From Methylococcales bacterium (GTDB lineage Bacteria; Pseudomonadota; Gammaproteobacteria; Methylococcales; Methylomonadaceae): a DNA stretch of 6,489 nucleotides. The stretch lies in contig JAGLUC010000144.1 in NCBI GenBank assembly GCA_023134955.1, positions 1 through 6,489 on the forward strand, in the 5' to 3' direction. The notes beneath the pieces are model-generated. The model worked only from the letters and a program-made list of their open reading frames with translations, was not told where the DNA came from and made no database searches. The position numbers were made by a program, and so were the translations under genes. The stretch's first letter is position 1, and each line of letters opens with the position of its first letter. Shown piece by piece: positions 1 to 6,015 of this stretch.

Positions 1-80
1 TTGCTCCTGCATTGTTCTACTACACACCATCCATGGTGTTATTCGTTCCTCAGCACATCCTATAAAAACTTGTTAACTTA
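1..80. other. Non-coding stretch downstream of ubiB with a short inverted repeat
   Basis: No open reading frame of note is visible. Positions 24-39 form a perfect 7-bp inverted repeat (ACACCAT and ATGGTGT around CC). The loop of two bases is too tight for a normal hairpin, and no T-run follows on the minus strand, so it does not look like a standard intrinsic terminator for ubiB. It may be part of a dispersed repeat cut by the window edge, or a protein-binding dyad. Only the symmetry is directly seen. Confidence 0.35.
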
Positions 81-1649
81 CTATAGCAAGGGCTTTATGT
101 GTTCAAATAACAGCGCAGCACTAATGAGCGTGGCACTTGCAAGCATTGCCCAGGTTATTTTTTGGTGATTCTTATCCATTTGTTGACGTAATTGAGCAAT
201 TTCTTTGTTTTGATTTTCAATTTGATGCTGTGATTTCGAGATACTATCAAGGGCCTGGAAAACAAGGGATGGTATTTCCGGGAATTTTTCCGCTATTTCA
301 GGGAACTGTTTAACCATCTGTTTTATTTTTGCTTTTGGCCCCAGGCGTTCTTTAAACCAGTCTTCAAGAAAAGGTTTTGCAGTTTGCCACAAATCTAAAT
401 CCGGGTATAACTGGCGACCTAAGCCTTCAATATTTAACAGTGTTTTTTGCAGTAATATTAATTGAGGTTGCACCACCATATCAAAGCGTCTGGCAGTCTG
501 GAACAAACGTAACAGTAATAATCCAAAAGAAATATCTTTTAAAGGTTTGTCAAAAATGGGTTCACAAACACTACGAATGGATGACTCAAAATCTTCAACA
601 CGTGTATTGGCTGGTACCCAGCCTGATTCAATATGCATTTCTGCAACACGGCGATAGTCACGGTTAAAAAAAGCCAGGAAATTTTCTGCTAGATAGCGTT
701 GGTCAGATAAAGACAGAGTGCCCACGATGCCAAAATCAACGGCAATATATTTGTCTGGCAGATCAACAAAAATATTGCCTGGATGCATATCTGCATGGAA
801 GAAATTATCCCTAAAAACCTGGGTAAAAAATATTTCTACACCTCGTTCAGCGAGTAGCTTAAAGTTGGCATTATTTTGTTTTAGTTGCTCAATCTCACCC
901 ACTGGAATACCGTAGATTCTTTCCATGACTAATACTTTTTTGCGGGTAAATTCCCAGTGGATTTCGGGCACATATAAAGCATCTGAATCTTTAAAATTAT
1001 TCCGTAGTTTGGTTGCATTAGCCGCTTCCCTGACTAAGTCCATCTCATCTAATAATGTCTTTTCAAATTCGGCGACTACTTCTAAGGCTCGTAAGCGTCT
1101 AGCATCACCCCAAAATTTTTCGGCAAGGCGAGCTAATTCATAAAGCAGACCAATATCTGAATGGATTCTTTTTTCAATGTTAGGTCGTAATACTTTAACG
1201 ACGACTTTTTCGCCACTATGTAAAACAGCAGTATGTACTTGAGCAACAGAGGCTGAAGCTAGTGGTGCCTGGTCAAATTCTGCAAAGGCTTCTGATATTT
1301 TTTGTCCTAGCTGTTGCTCAATAATTTGTACTGCTTGTTTATTAGGAAAAGGTGGAACTTTATCCTGCAATTTAACCAGTTCATCGGCAATATCATCAGG
1401 CAGTATATCTTTACGCGTGGAGAGTGCCTGACCAAATTTAATATAAATAGGGCCTAAGTCTTCAAGCGTTTTACGAATTCTTGCGCCTCGCGAATGTTTG
1501 TCTCGATTAAACCAGAAAGTAGGTGAAAAGATAGCAAGAAAGCGGATAGGTCGAAATAAATGCGTTTTTAAAATAATTTCATCTAAACCGTGGTACATCA
1601 TGACCCAGTTAATATGGATTAAACGCATTAATGTTTTTGGATGAGCCAC
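81..1649 (-). CDS. ubiB: UbiB, ubiquinone biosynthesis atypical kinase/ATPase (ADCK/COQ8 family)
   Basis: This is a 522-residue member of the UbiB/ABC1/COQ8 atypical kinase family, needed for aerobic ubiquinone synthesis. The family is thought to use ATP to help lipid intermediates reach the Ubi enzymes at the inner membrane, not to catalyse a ring reaction. Visible motifs are the family KxGQ motif (KFGQ, 71-74), the alanine-rich nucleotide loop ASASVAQVH (131-139), the candidate ATP lysine in VVVKV (K152), ExD (E202-D204), the catalytic loop HADMHPGN (285-292) and DFG (305-307). Residues 270-345 are nearly identical to E. coli UbiB as I remember it. The tail has a charged, glutamine-rich stretch (about 470-495) and then one hydrophobic segment (about 499-515). 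E. coli UbiB is 546 residues with two C-terminal membrane helices, so this tail appears shorter. The start is GTG, supported by AGGT six bases upstream; the ATG at codon 8 lacks a ribosome binding site. It is the last gene of the cluster, 172 bp after ubiJ. Confidence 0.97.
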   Translation of the reverse strand: MAHPKTLMRLIHINWVMMYHGLDEIILKTHLFRPIRFLAIFSPTFWFNRDKHSRGARIRKTLEDLGPIYIKFGQALSTRKDILPDDIADELVKLQDKVPPFPNKQAVQIIEQQLGQKISEAFAEFDQAPLASASVAQVHTAVLHSGEKVVVKVLRPNIEKRIHSDIGLLYELARLAEKFWGDARRLRALEVVAEFEKTLLDEMDLVREAANATKLRNNFKDSDALYVPEIHWEFTRKKVLVMERIYGIPVGEIEQLKQNNANFKLLAERGVEIFFTQVFRDNFFHADMHPGNIFVDLPDKYIAVDFGIVGTLSLSDQRYLAENFLAFFNRDYRRVAEMHIESGWVPANTRVEDFESSIRSVCEPIFDKPLKDISFGLLLLRLFQTARRFDMVVQPQLILLQKTLLNIEGLGRQLYPDLDLWQTAKPFLEDWFKERLGPKAKIKQMVKQFPEIAEKFPEIPSLVFQALDSISKSQHQIENQNKEIAQLRQQMDKNHQKITWAMLASATLISAALLFEHIKPLL

Positions 1650-1655
1650 TAAGTT

Positions 1656-1659
1656 ACCT
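1656..1659 (-). promoter_or_regulatory. Ribosome binding site that fixes the GTG start of ubiB
   Basis: On the minus strand AGGT lies six bases before the GTG at 1649. The in-frame ATG at 1628 has no purine-rich sequence at a suitable distance. The seven extra residues from the GTG start (MAHPKTL) fit the variable N terminus of the family, so GTG is preferred. Confidence 0.7.
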
Positions 1660-1737
1660 ATTAGGTTGAAAATGAAAAGCGATAATTTGCTTTTTATTTA
1701 AAATGTAACTACTCAGCATGTAATTATTTATATTTCC

Positions 1738-1798
1738 TGGGGCGCAGTGCTTTAGCCTGCACTCGTGTTACCCATGCAGGCTAAAGCGCTGCGCCCCA
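1738..1798. repeat. Near-perfect long palindrome between ubiJ and ubiB
   Basis: Positions 1738-1761 pair with 1775-1798: a 24-bp stem with a single mismatch (T in GCAGTGC against C in the partner arm) and a 13-base loop. The arms read GGGGCGCAG(T/C)GCTTTAGCCTGC. No T-run follows on either strand, so it is not a textbook intrinsic terminator. In ubiJ-ubiB mRNA it would fold into a very stable hairpin, which could stabilise the upstream ubiJ message, impede polymerase, or reduce ubiB expression. The shape fits a REP-like or MITE-like dispersed palindrome. A degenerate relative lies at 2583-2645, which supports a repeat family over a one-off regulatory structure. Confidence 0.85.
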
Positions 1799-1821
1799 AA
1801 GAATATACGCTGAATATTACC

Positions 1822-2424
1822 TTATAATTTTAATTGATCAATTCGAGCAGATAAACGGTCGAAATCAGCACGTATTTTATCAACTTTATGAAAAAATATG
1901 TCTGCTTCTGCGTCGGCTGGAAGGTCGCGTGTTTCTTCTTGTAAAAATTCTTTGCTGTTGAGTTTTAAGCTGTTGATGGTTTCTTCAGTCCAGTTTTGGC
2001 TACTACGAAATAGATTGCCAATTTTATGAGCGACAATATCACCTGTAAACTGAGATAACTTTTCTTCTAAATCAATATCCAGTTTTTCAAACAGTTGCTG
2101 AAATTTATGTGCGACCTGAGTATCGCCTTCAATTTTAACTTCACCGCTAAAAATTGAACGCATAGGGGTAGAGCTTAACCCCATTAAACCAAGTGCAGAC
2201 AATGTTCCGCTTAATGTGGTGTCAACCTTATCAGCGGTATATTCAATGATTTGAATTTCTGTGTTGGTAGGACACAGATAAAGAGTTTCGTTAAAAGGCT
2301 GGATATTGATAGCAATCACTTTGCTGGCAAGCGGTGTTAAAAACAGGTTGACATCTTCATCTAAAGATAAAAAGTGATTTAATGCTGTTTCCAGTACGCT
2401 GGTTAATAGTGGTTTGATTAGCAT
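1822..2424 (-). CDS. ubiJ: UbiJ, SCP2-domain accessory factor of ubiquinone biosynthesis
   Basis: This 200-residue protein matches the usual UbiJ length (E. coli 201). UbiJ is a non-catalytic lipid-binding component that, in E. coli, joins with UbiK and the late Ubi enzymes in a soluble complex handling hydrophobic intermediates. The N-terminal part (about 10-115) is an SCP2-like sterol-carrier fold, seen in the family pattern of an N-terminal helix with LNHFLSLD, the IQPF strand, the small-residue LSGTLSALGLMGL stretch and FSGEVKIEGD before a helix. The region 115-165 is helical and linker-like. The end (about 176-200, with KVDKIRADFDRLSARIDQLK) has heptad spacing and is a likely coiled coil, the UbiK-binding type of tail. 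ATG is preceded by AGGT six bases upstream. Placement between ubiE and ubiB confirms the call. Unusually, it is set off from ubiE by 316 bp of repeat-rich DNA, so it may need its own promoter; I could not find a convincing one. Confidence 0.93.
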   Translation of the reverse strand: MLIKPLLTSVLETALNHFLSLDEDVNLFLTPLASKVIAINIQPFNETLYLCPTNTEIQIIEYTADKVDTTLSGTLSALGLMGLSSTPMRSIFSGEVKIEGDTQVAHKFQQLFEKLDIDLEEKLSQFTGDIVAHKIGNLFRSSQNWTEETINSLKLNSKEFLQEETRDLPADAEADIFFHKVDKIRADFDRLSARIDQLKL

Positions 2425-2450
2425 TTGCTTACCTAGTTTATAAGCCCTTC

Positions 2451-2694
2451 CTTGCTGGGGAGGGTTGGGTGAGGAGATTTTAAATCAACATCTTTTATCT
2501 ATTGATTAATAAGAGAATTTAGAGGAAGAAAATTATTTTAATTTCTCCCCAGCAACCCTCCACTGCCAATAAGTTAAGCATTGGGGTGCTGGTCTTTAGC
2601 CTGCTTTGTCACTTTTACCATATGAAGGCAAAAGCCTTCGCTCCAAAATCAATGCGTTGATTATAAAGTAAGTGCCCCAGCCCTCCCCAGCAAG
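2451..2694. repeat. G-rich inverted arms bracketing the ubiE-ubiJ gap
   Basis: CTTGCTGGGGAGGG at 2451-2464 is exactly repeated in inverted orientation at 2681-2694. The match continues more loosely outward (CCCTTC against a C-run) and inward (TTGGGTGAGG against CTGGGGCAC). An 11-base part (CTCCCCAGCAA) recurs inside at about 2545-2555 in the same orientation as the right arm. The arms enclose about 216 bp with no transposase gene. This could be a non-autonomous MITE-like element or simply two copies of a dispersed G-rich repeat that landed in opposite orientations. Target-site duplication is not evident to me. Confidence 0.6.
2583..2645. repeat. Degenerate relative of the 1738-1798 palindrome
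   Basis: The left arm (2583-2604) agrees with the left arm of the 1738-1798 element at 18 of 22 positions, including the shared core CTTTAGCCTGC. The right arm (2624-2645) instead reads, on the minus strand, as a GGAGCGAAGGCTTTTGCCTTC-type sequence, so the two arms pair only partly. The right arm contains its own perfect hairpin GAAGGC-AAAA-GCCTTC (2624-2639). This looks like a decayed or mosaic copy of the same repeat family, nested inside the G-rich inverted arms. Confidence 0.65.
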
Positions 2695-2740
2695 GGGGGG
2701 GTAAGAGCACAGTCAACTCGTCAGCACAATGAAGATAAGA

Positions 2741-3490
2741 TTAAATTTTATAACCCCTATGCACCGCAACAATACCTTGGCTCATATTGAAATATTCACA
2801 GCGTTCTAGCCCAGCATTTTCCATCATGTTTTTAAGTGTATCTTGTTTAGGGTGCATACGGATTGATTCGGCAAGGTAGCGATAACTGTCTTCATCTTTC
2901 GCTATAAATTTACCAATTTTAGGCAAAAGTTTAAACGAGTAAAAATCGTAAACTTTTTCTGTTACCTTATCAATGGGGTGAGAGAACTCTAAAACAATCA
3001 CACGACCACCTGGTTTTAATACTCTGTGCATAGAACGTAAAGCAGCATCTTTATCAGTGACATTTCGTAAACCAAAAGCGATACAGACACAGTCAAAGCT
3101 ATTGTCTTCAAAAGGCAGGCATTCCGCATTAACCTGAGCATAACTGATATTGCCAACTAAGCCCTTGTTAATTAAGCGGTCACGACCTGTGCGTAGCATT
3201 TCTGAGTTAATATCTGCCAGGGTAATATGACCCTCTTTACCGACACGTTTTTCAAATAAAGTTGTTAAATCACCTGTTCCACCTGCTAAATCAAGGATCT
3301 GATCACCTTTTCTAACATTGGCTAACTGGATTGCTATACGTTTCCATATACGATGAATGCCAAAAGACATTAAGTCATTCATCACATCATAATTACTGGC
3401 AACAGAATCAAATACACCGCGAACCATGCGGACTTTATCTTCAGTGTCTACTTGTTTAAAACCAAAATGGGTTGTGTTTTCATTTGTCAT
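2741..3490 (-). CDS. ubiE: UbiE, ubiquinone/menaquinone C-methyltransferase
   Basis: This 249-residue class I SAM-dependent methyltransferase (E. coli UbiE is 251) adds the C-methyl group to the methoxy-benzoquinol ring in ubiquinone synthesis. In menaquinone makers it also methylates demethylmenaquinone. Both family signatures are intact: YDxMNxxxSxxxHxxW (34-49) and RVLKPGGRVIVLEFS (156-170). SAM motif I is LDLAGGTGD (66-74), the acidic strand end is LADIN (91-95), and the post-motif region has FGLRNVTD (139-146). The C-terminal YDFYSFKLLPKIG and SYRYLAESIRMHP segments are also typical. No menaquinone genes are present here, so ubiquinone is the more likely product in this context. It starts with ATG eight bases after the DUF971 stop; an AGG that overlaps that stop codon (TAGG) is the probable ribosome binding site, which suggests coupled translation. 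It lies downstream of hslVU-DUF971 and upstream of ubiJ. Confidence 0.97.
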   Translation of the reverse strand: MTNENTTHFGFKQVDTEDKVRMVRGVFDSVASNYDVMNDLMSFGIHRIWKRIAIQLANVRKGDQILDLAGGTGDLTTLFEKRVGKEGHITLADINSEMLRTGRDRLINKGLVGNISYAQVNAECLPFEDNSFDCVCIAFGLRNVTDKDAALRSMHRVLKPGGRVIVLEFSHPIDKVTEKVYDFYSFKLLPKIGKFIAKDEDSYRYLAESIRMHPKQDTLKNMMENAGLERCEYFNMSQGIVAVHRGYKI

Positions 3491-3498
3491 AATAAAGC

Positions 3499-3888
3499 CT
3501 ATGTTTGTGGCGGCTGCACTCTGGAGTGTCCAGCTTGGTCAAGTTTTTCGAGATAGTTTGCCCACAATGATGAATATTCAGAACCTAGCTTATATAAAAG
3601 CCCCCAGGAATAAATACCACTGTTATGACCATCGGTAAAGGTTGGTTCTATACCGTAGTTACCAATCGCTTTGATGGTCGATATATTAACGCTTTCTTTT
3701 CCTGTTTGTAATATCTCTTGCCCAGGCGCATGACCTAATGCTTCTGCCGAAGGCGAGTAAACACGTAAATATTCACAGGGTAGATTAAAGCTTTCACCAT
3801 TATCAAAACACACTTCAAGAATACGGGAGCGTTGATGGAGCTTAATATCAGTTGGAGTAAAGCTTATGGGGGCTACAGTCAATCGCAT
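3499..3888 (-). CDS. DUF971 (gamma-butyrobetaine hydroxylase-like N-terminal domain) protein
   Basis: This is a 129-residue stand-alone DUF971 protein, the domain also found at the N terminus of gamma-butyrobetaine hydroxylase and attached to some Mrp/HCF101-type Fe-S carriers. Diagnostic stretches are IKLHQRSRILEVCFDNGESF (15-34), LPCEYLRVYSPSAEALGH (36-53), PGQEILQTGKESVNI (55-69), IKAIGNYGIEPTFTDGH (72-88) and SGIYSWGLLYKLG (90-102). No dioxygenase domain follows, so enzymatic hydroxylation is not expected. Only two cysteines occur (27 and 38), well apart, and there is no clustered CxCxxC metal motif. It begins two bases after the hslU stop (TAA-TT-ATG) with no clear ribosome binding site, which argues for translational coupling to hslU. 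The C-terminal 20 residues are charged and probably flexible. Its molecular role is unknown; the repeated association of this family with hslVU and ubiE in proteobacteria, from my general knowledge, suggests a role linked to one of them. Confidence 0.9.
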   Translation of the reverse strand: MRLTVAPISFTPTDIKLHQRSRILEVCFDNGESFNLPCEYLRVYSPSAEALGHAPGQEILQTGKESVNISTIKAIGNYGIEPTFTDGHNSGIYSWGLLYKLGSEYSSLWANYLEKLDQAGHSRVQPPQT

Positions 3889-3890
3889 AA

Positions 3891-5216
3891 TTATAGAATA
3901 TAGCGACTTAAATCTTCGTCTTCTGCTAATTCATTTAGGTGATCATTAACATAAGTGGCATCAATAGAGATGACTTTTTCAGCTATATCGGGTGCGCTAA
4001 AAGAGATTTCTTCCAATAAGCGTTCTAATATAGTGTGTAATCGTCTGGCACCGATGTTTTCAGTGTTTTCATTCACTTGCCAGCCTAATTCGGCGATGCG
4101 TTTAATGCCTTCATCGGTAAAAGAAATATCAACCCCTTCTGTTTTAAGTAAAGCTTGATATTGCTCGGTTAATGAAGCATCAGGTTCGGTCAGAATTCGC
4201 ACAAAATCATCGGCGGTAAGAGCCTCTAATTCAACCCGAATAGGGAAACGACCTTGTAATTCGGGAATTAAGTCAGATGGTTTGGTTAGGTGAAAAGCAC
4301 CTGAGGCAATAAATAAAATATGGTCAGTTTTGATCATACCGTATTTAGTGCTGACAGTACTGCCTTCTACTAATGGTAATAAATCACGCTGTACACCTTC
4401 GCGAGAAACTTCACCGCCGCCTCCGCCAAGTTCAGAGCGTTTGCAAACTTTATCTATTTCATCCAGAAATACAATACCATTTTGTTCAACAGACTCTACG
4501 GCTGATAATTTAATATCATCTTCATTGACTAGTTTAGAGGCCTCTTCTTCCTGAAGTGCTTTTAGTGCCTCAGAAATTTTCATTTTGCGGGTTTTAGTTT
4601 TGCCGCTGTTCATGCTTTGAAACATGCCTTGTAACTGGCTGGTCATATCCTCCATACCAGGAGGAGCCATAATTTCAACCCCAATAGAAGGGGCTGTTAA
4701 GTCAAGCTCAATTTGTTTGTCATCTAAATCGCCTTCACGTAATTTTTTACGCATTTTTTGGCGAGTTGATTGTTCGGTATCAGAAAGCATTCCGCCTTCT
4801 GCACTGGGTAAAAGAATATCCAGAACCTTATCTTCAGCGGCATCTGCTGCACGGTTTTGTACTTTTTCCATTTCAGTTTCACGGTTCATTTTTACCGCAG
4901 TATCAACCAAATCACGGATGATTGATTCAACATCACGTCCAACATAACCCACTTCGGTAAATTTGGTCGCTTCAATTTTAATAAAAGGTGCATTAGCCAG
5001 GCGCGCTAATCGTCTGGCAATTTCGGTTTTACCCACCCCGGTTGGGCCAATCATTAAAATATTTTTAGGGGTTATTTCTTCACGTAATTCTTCGGCAACG
5101 CGCATTCTGCGCCAGCGGTTTCGCAAGGCAATAGCAACAGAGCGTTTAGCACTGGCTTGACCAATGATATGTTTATCCAGTTCGCTTACAATTTCTTTAG
5201 GGGTCATTTTGCTCAT
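3891..5216 (-). CDS. hslU: HslU (ClpY), AAA+ unfoldase of the HslVU protease
   Basis: This 441-residue protein (E. coli 443) is the ATP-driven hexameric ring that unfolds substrates and threads them into HslV in the cytoplasm. The N-terminal TPKEIVSELDKHIIGQ is typical. Walker A is GPTGVGKT (57-64), the pore loop GYVG is at 90-93, and Walker B is IVFLDEID (248-255). The sensor region IASGAF is at 303-308, the arginine-finger segment QGRFPIR at 321-327 and sensor 2 GARR at 389-392. Residues about 110-240 form the inserted I domain, charged and helical, with the substrate-gripping segment. The C terminus ends EDLSRYIL, the conserved tail that docks into HslV and activates it. It starts with ATG five bases after the hslV stop; GGGAAAGAG, overlapping the end of hslV, is the probable ribosome binding site. 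All catalytic elements are intact and nothing suggests recent transfer. Confidence 0.98.
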   Translation of the reverse strand: MSKMTPKEIVSELDKHIIGQASAKRSVAIALRNRWRRMRVAEELREEITPKNILMIGPTGVGKTEIARRLARLANAPFIKIEATKFTEVGYVGRDVESIIRDLVDTAVKMNRETEMEKVQNRAADAAEDKVLDILLPSAEGGMLSDTEQSTRQKMRKKLREGDLDDKQIELDLTAPSIGVEIMAPPGMEDMTSQLQGMFQSMNSGKTKTRKMKISEALKALQEEEASKLVNEDDIKLSAVESVEQNGIVFLDEIDKVCKRSELGGGGGEVSREGVQRDLLPLVEGSTVSTKYGMIKTDHILFIASGAFHLTKPSDLIPELQGRFPIRVELEALTADDFVRILTEPDASLTEQYQALLKTEGVDISFTDEGIKRIAELGWQVNENTENIGARRLHTILERLLEEISFSAPDIAEKVISIDATYVNDHLNELAEDEDLSRYIL

Positions 5217-5221
5217 TTTTT

Positions 5222-5800
5222 TTACTCTTTCCCTTTGCTCTTTCTTTGTGTTTGGTCGCTGGGTTCAGCATCTAATTCTTCAATACGAAGATTGTGGTTG
5301 GTATAAATGCAAATATCAGCCGCAATATGCAATGATCTTTCTACAATTTCACGCGCACTTAAATTGGTGTTTTCTAATAATGCGCGGGCAGCCGATTGTG
5401 CAAAAGAGCCACCAGAACCAATCGCCATTAAGTCATACTCAGGTTCAATAACATCACCGGTACCCGATAAAATTAACGATGTTTTAGAGTCGGCAATGGT
5501 TAATAAAGCTTCCAGTTTGCGTAAAGCACGGTCTGTACGCCAGTCTTTAGCCATTTCAACTGCTGCACGAGTCAGGTGACCGCGGTGTTTCTCAAGCTTG
5601 CCTTCAAAATGTTCAAACAAAGTAAATGCATCGGCGGTTGCCCCTGCAAATCCAGCAATTACATTGTCATGGTATAAGCGACGTACTTTGCGTGCGTTGC
5701 CCTTCATTACAGTGTTGCCCATAGAAACTTGACCGTCACCACCAATTACAACTTTACCGTTACGGCGAACAGAAAGTATTGTTGTACCTCTAAAACTCAC
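5222..5800 (-). CDS. hslV: HslV (ClpQ), threonine peptidase of the HslVU protease
   Basis: This 192-residue proteasome-beta-type subunit forms the dodecameric peptidase core partnered with HslU. The core TTILSVRRNGKVVIGGDGQ (6-24), GNTVMKGNARKVRRLY (28-43), VIAGFAGATADAFTLFE (48-64) and DWRTDRALRKLEALL (87-101) match E. coli HslV closely. The nucleophile should be T6, because the E. coli protein starts at the equivalent TTI after loss of Met. This leaves a five-residue leader MSFRG that must be removed, presumably by self-cleavage after G5. The lysine equivalent to Lys33 of mature E. coli HslV is in the MKG segment (K33). The charged C-terminal tail (about 178-192, rich in Lys, Glu, Ser, Gln) extends past the E. 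coli end. The start is GTG, with AAAAGGT six bases upstream on the minus strand (5806-5812). It is followed by hslU after five bases. Confidence 0.97.
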   Translation of the reverse strand: MSFRGTTILSVRRNGKVVIGGDGQVSMGNTVMKGNARKVRRLYHDNVIAGFAGATADAFTLFEHFEGKLEKHRGHLTRAAVEMAKDWRTDRALRKLEALLTIADSKTSLILSGTGDVIEPEYDLMAIGSGGSFAQSAARALLENTNLSAREIVERSLHIAADICIYTNHNLRIEELDAEPSDQTQRKSKGKE

Positions 5801-6015
5801 GATATACCTTTTATTAATAAACAGAAAATCTGTTAATTTTACATGGTATAAGTGTTGTTAGGGAAAATTAATGAAGTATGCTTGAAGAAAAATCAGTTTA
5901 ATTAGTTTTAGAGCGTTTTTAGTAAAGTGTTCTGAGTTTGATCGAGGCTGTTTTTTGATAAGGTGGATTGTTAGAAGATTACATTAAGACAGTAAAGCAA
6001 GTGATTTTTCTATGC
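5801..6015 (-). promoter_or_regulatory. hslV leader and probable operon promoter region
   Basis: This 215-bp AT-rich gap lies between the entericidin-like gene and hslV and holds no gene. Next to the hslV start are the ribosome binding site (AAAAGGT, 5806-5812) and a perfect inverted repeat AACAGA-AAA-TCTGTT (5820-5834). The repeat could fold in the mRNA leader or serve as an operator. Possible minus-strand -10 elements (TTATAC and TAAAAT, about 5835-5855) lack a good -35, and I see no convincing heat-shock sigma-32 promoter (CTTGAA with CCCCAT). No obvious terminator follows the small gene, so read-through from it into hslV is possible. Confidence 0.4.

Larger units (their letters stand above)
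2425..2740. other. 316-bp repeat-rich gap between ubiE and ubiJ
   Basis: There is no credible coding sequence here. The gap has G-rich inverted arms at both ends (2451-2464 and 2681-2694), a partial third copy of that motif (about 2545-2561), a degenerate hairpin element (2583-2645), an AT-rich spacer (about 2478-2540) and a run of eight G residues (2694-2701). It ends with the ubiJ ribosome binding site (AGGT, 2431-2434 on the minus strand). In the rest of the cluster genes are separated by 2 to 8 bases, so this gap looks like an accumulation of inserted repeats within an ancestral operon. Confidence 0.75.

Noticed and set aside
377..1143. Plus-strand open frames opposite ubiB
   Set aside because: They lie antisense to a strongly conserved kinase-family gene, have no family resemblance and no convincing ribosome binding sites.
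1738..1798. Intrinsic terminator call for the ubiJ-ubiB hairpin
   Set aside because: The stem is very strong, but neither strand has the T-run expected directly after it; the existence of a sister element favours a repeat.
1650..2440. Similar ribosome-site contexts of ubiB and ubiJ (TAGGTAA upstream of each start) as a shared regulatory motif
   Set aside because: A good Shine-Dalgarno sequence at the usual spacing explains the similarity; two short matches are not evidence of more.
2451..2701. CRISPR-like or tandem-repeat array in the ubiE-ubiJ gap
   Set aside because: Repeats are few, irregularly spaced and in mixed orientations, with no spacer regularity and no cas genes.
3426..5579. Plus-strand open frames opposite ubiE, DUF971, hslU and hslV
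   Set aside because: All overlap well-recognised minus-strand genes in the antisense frame; their composition reads as reverse-complement shadow protein.
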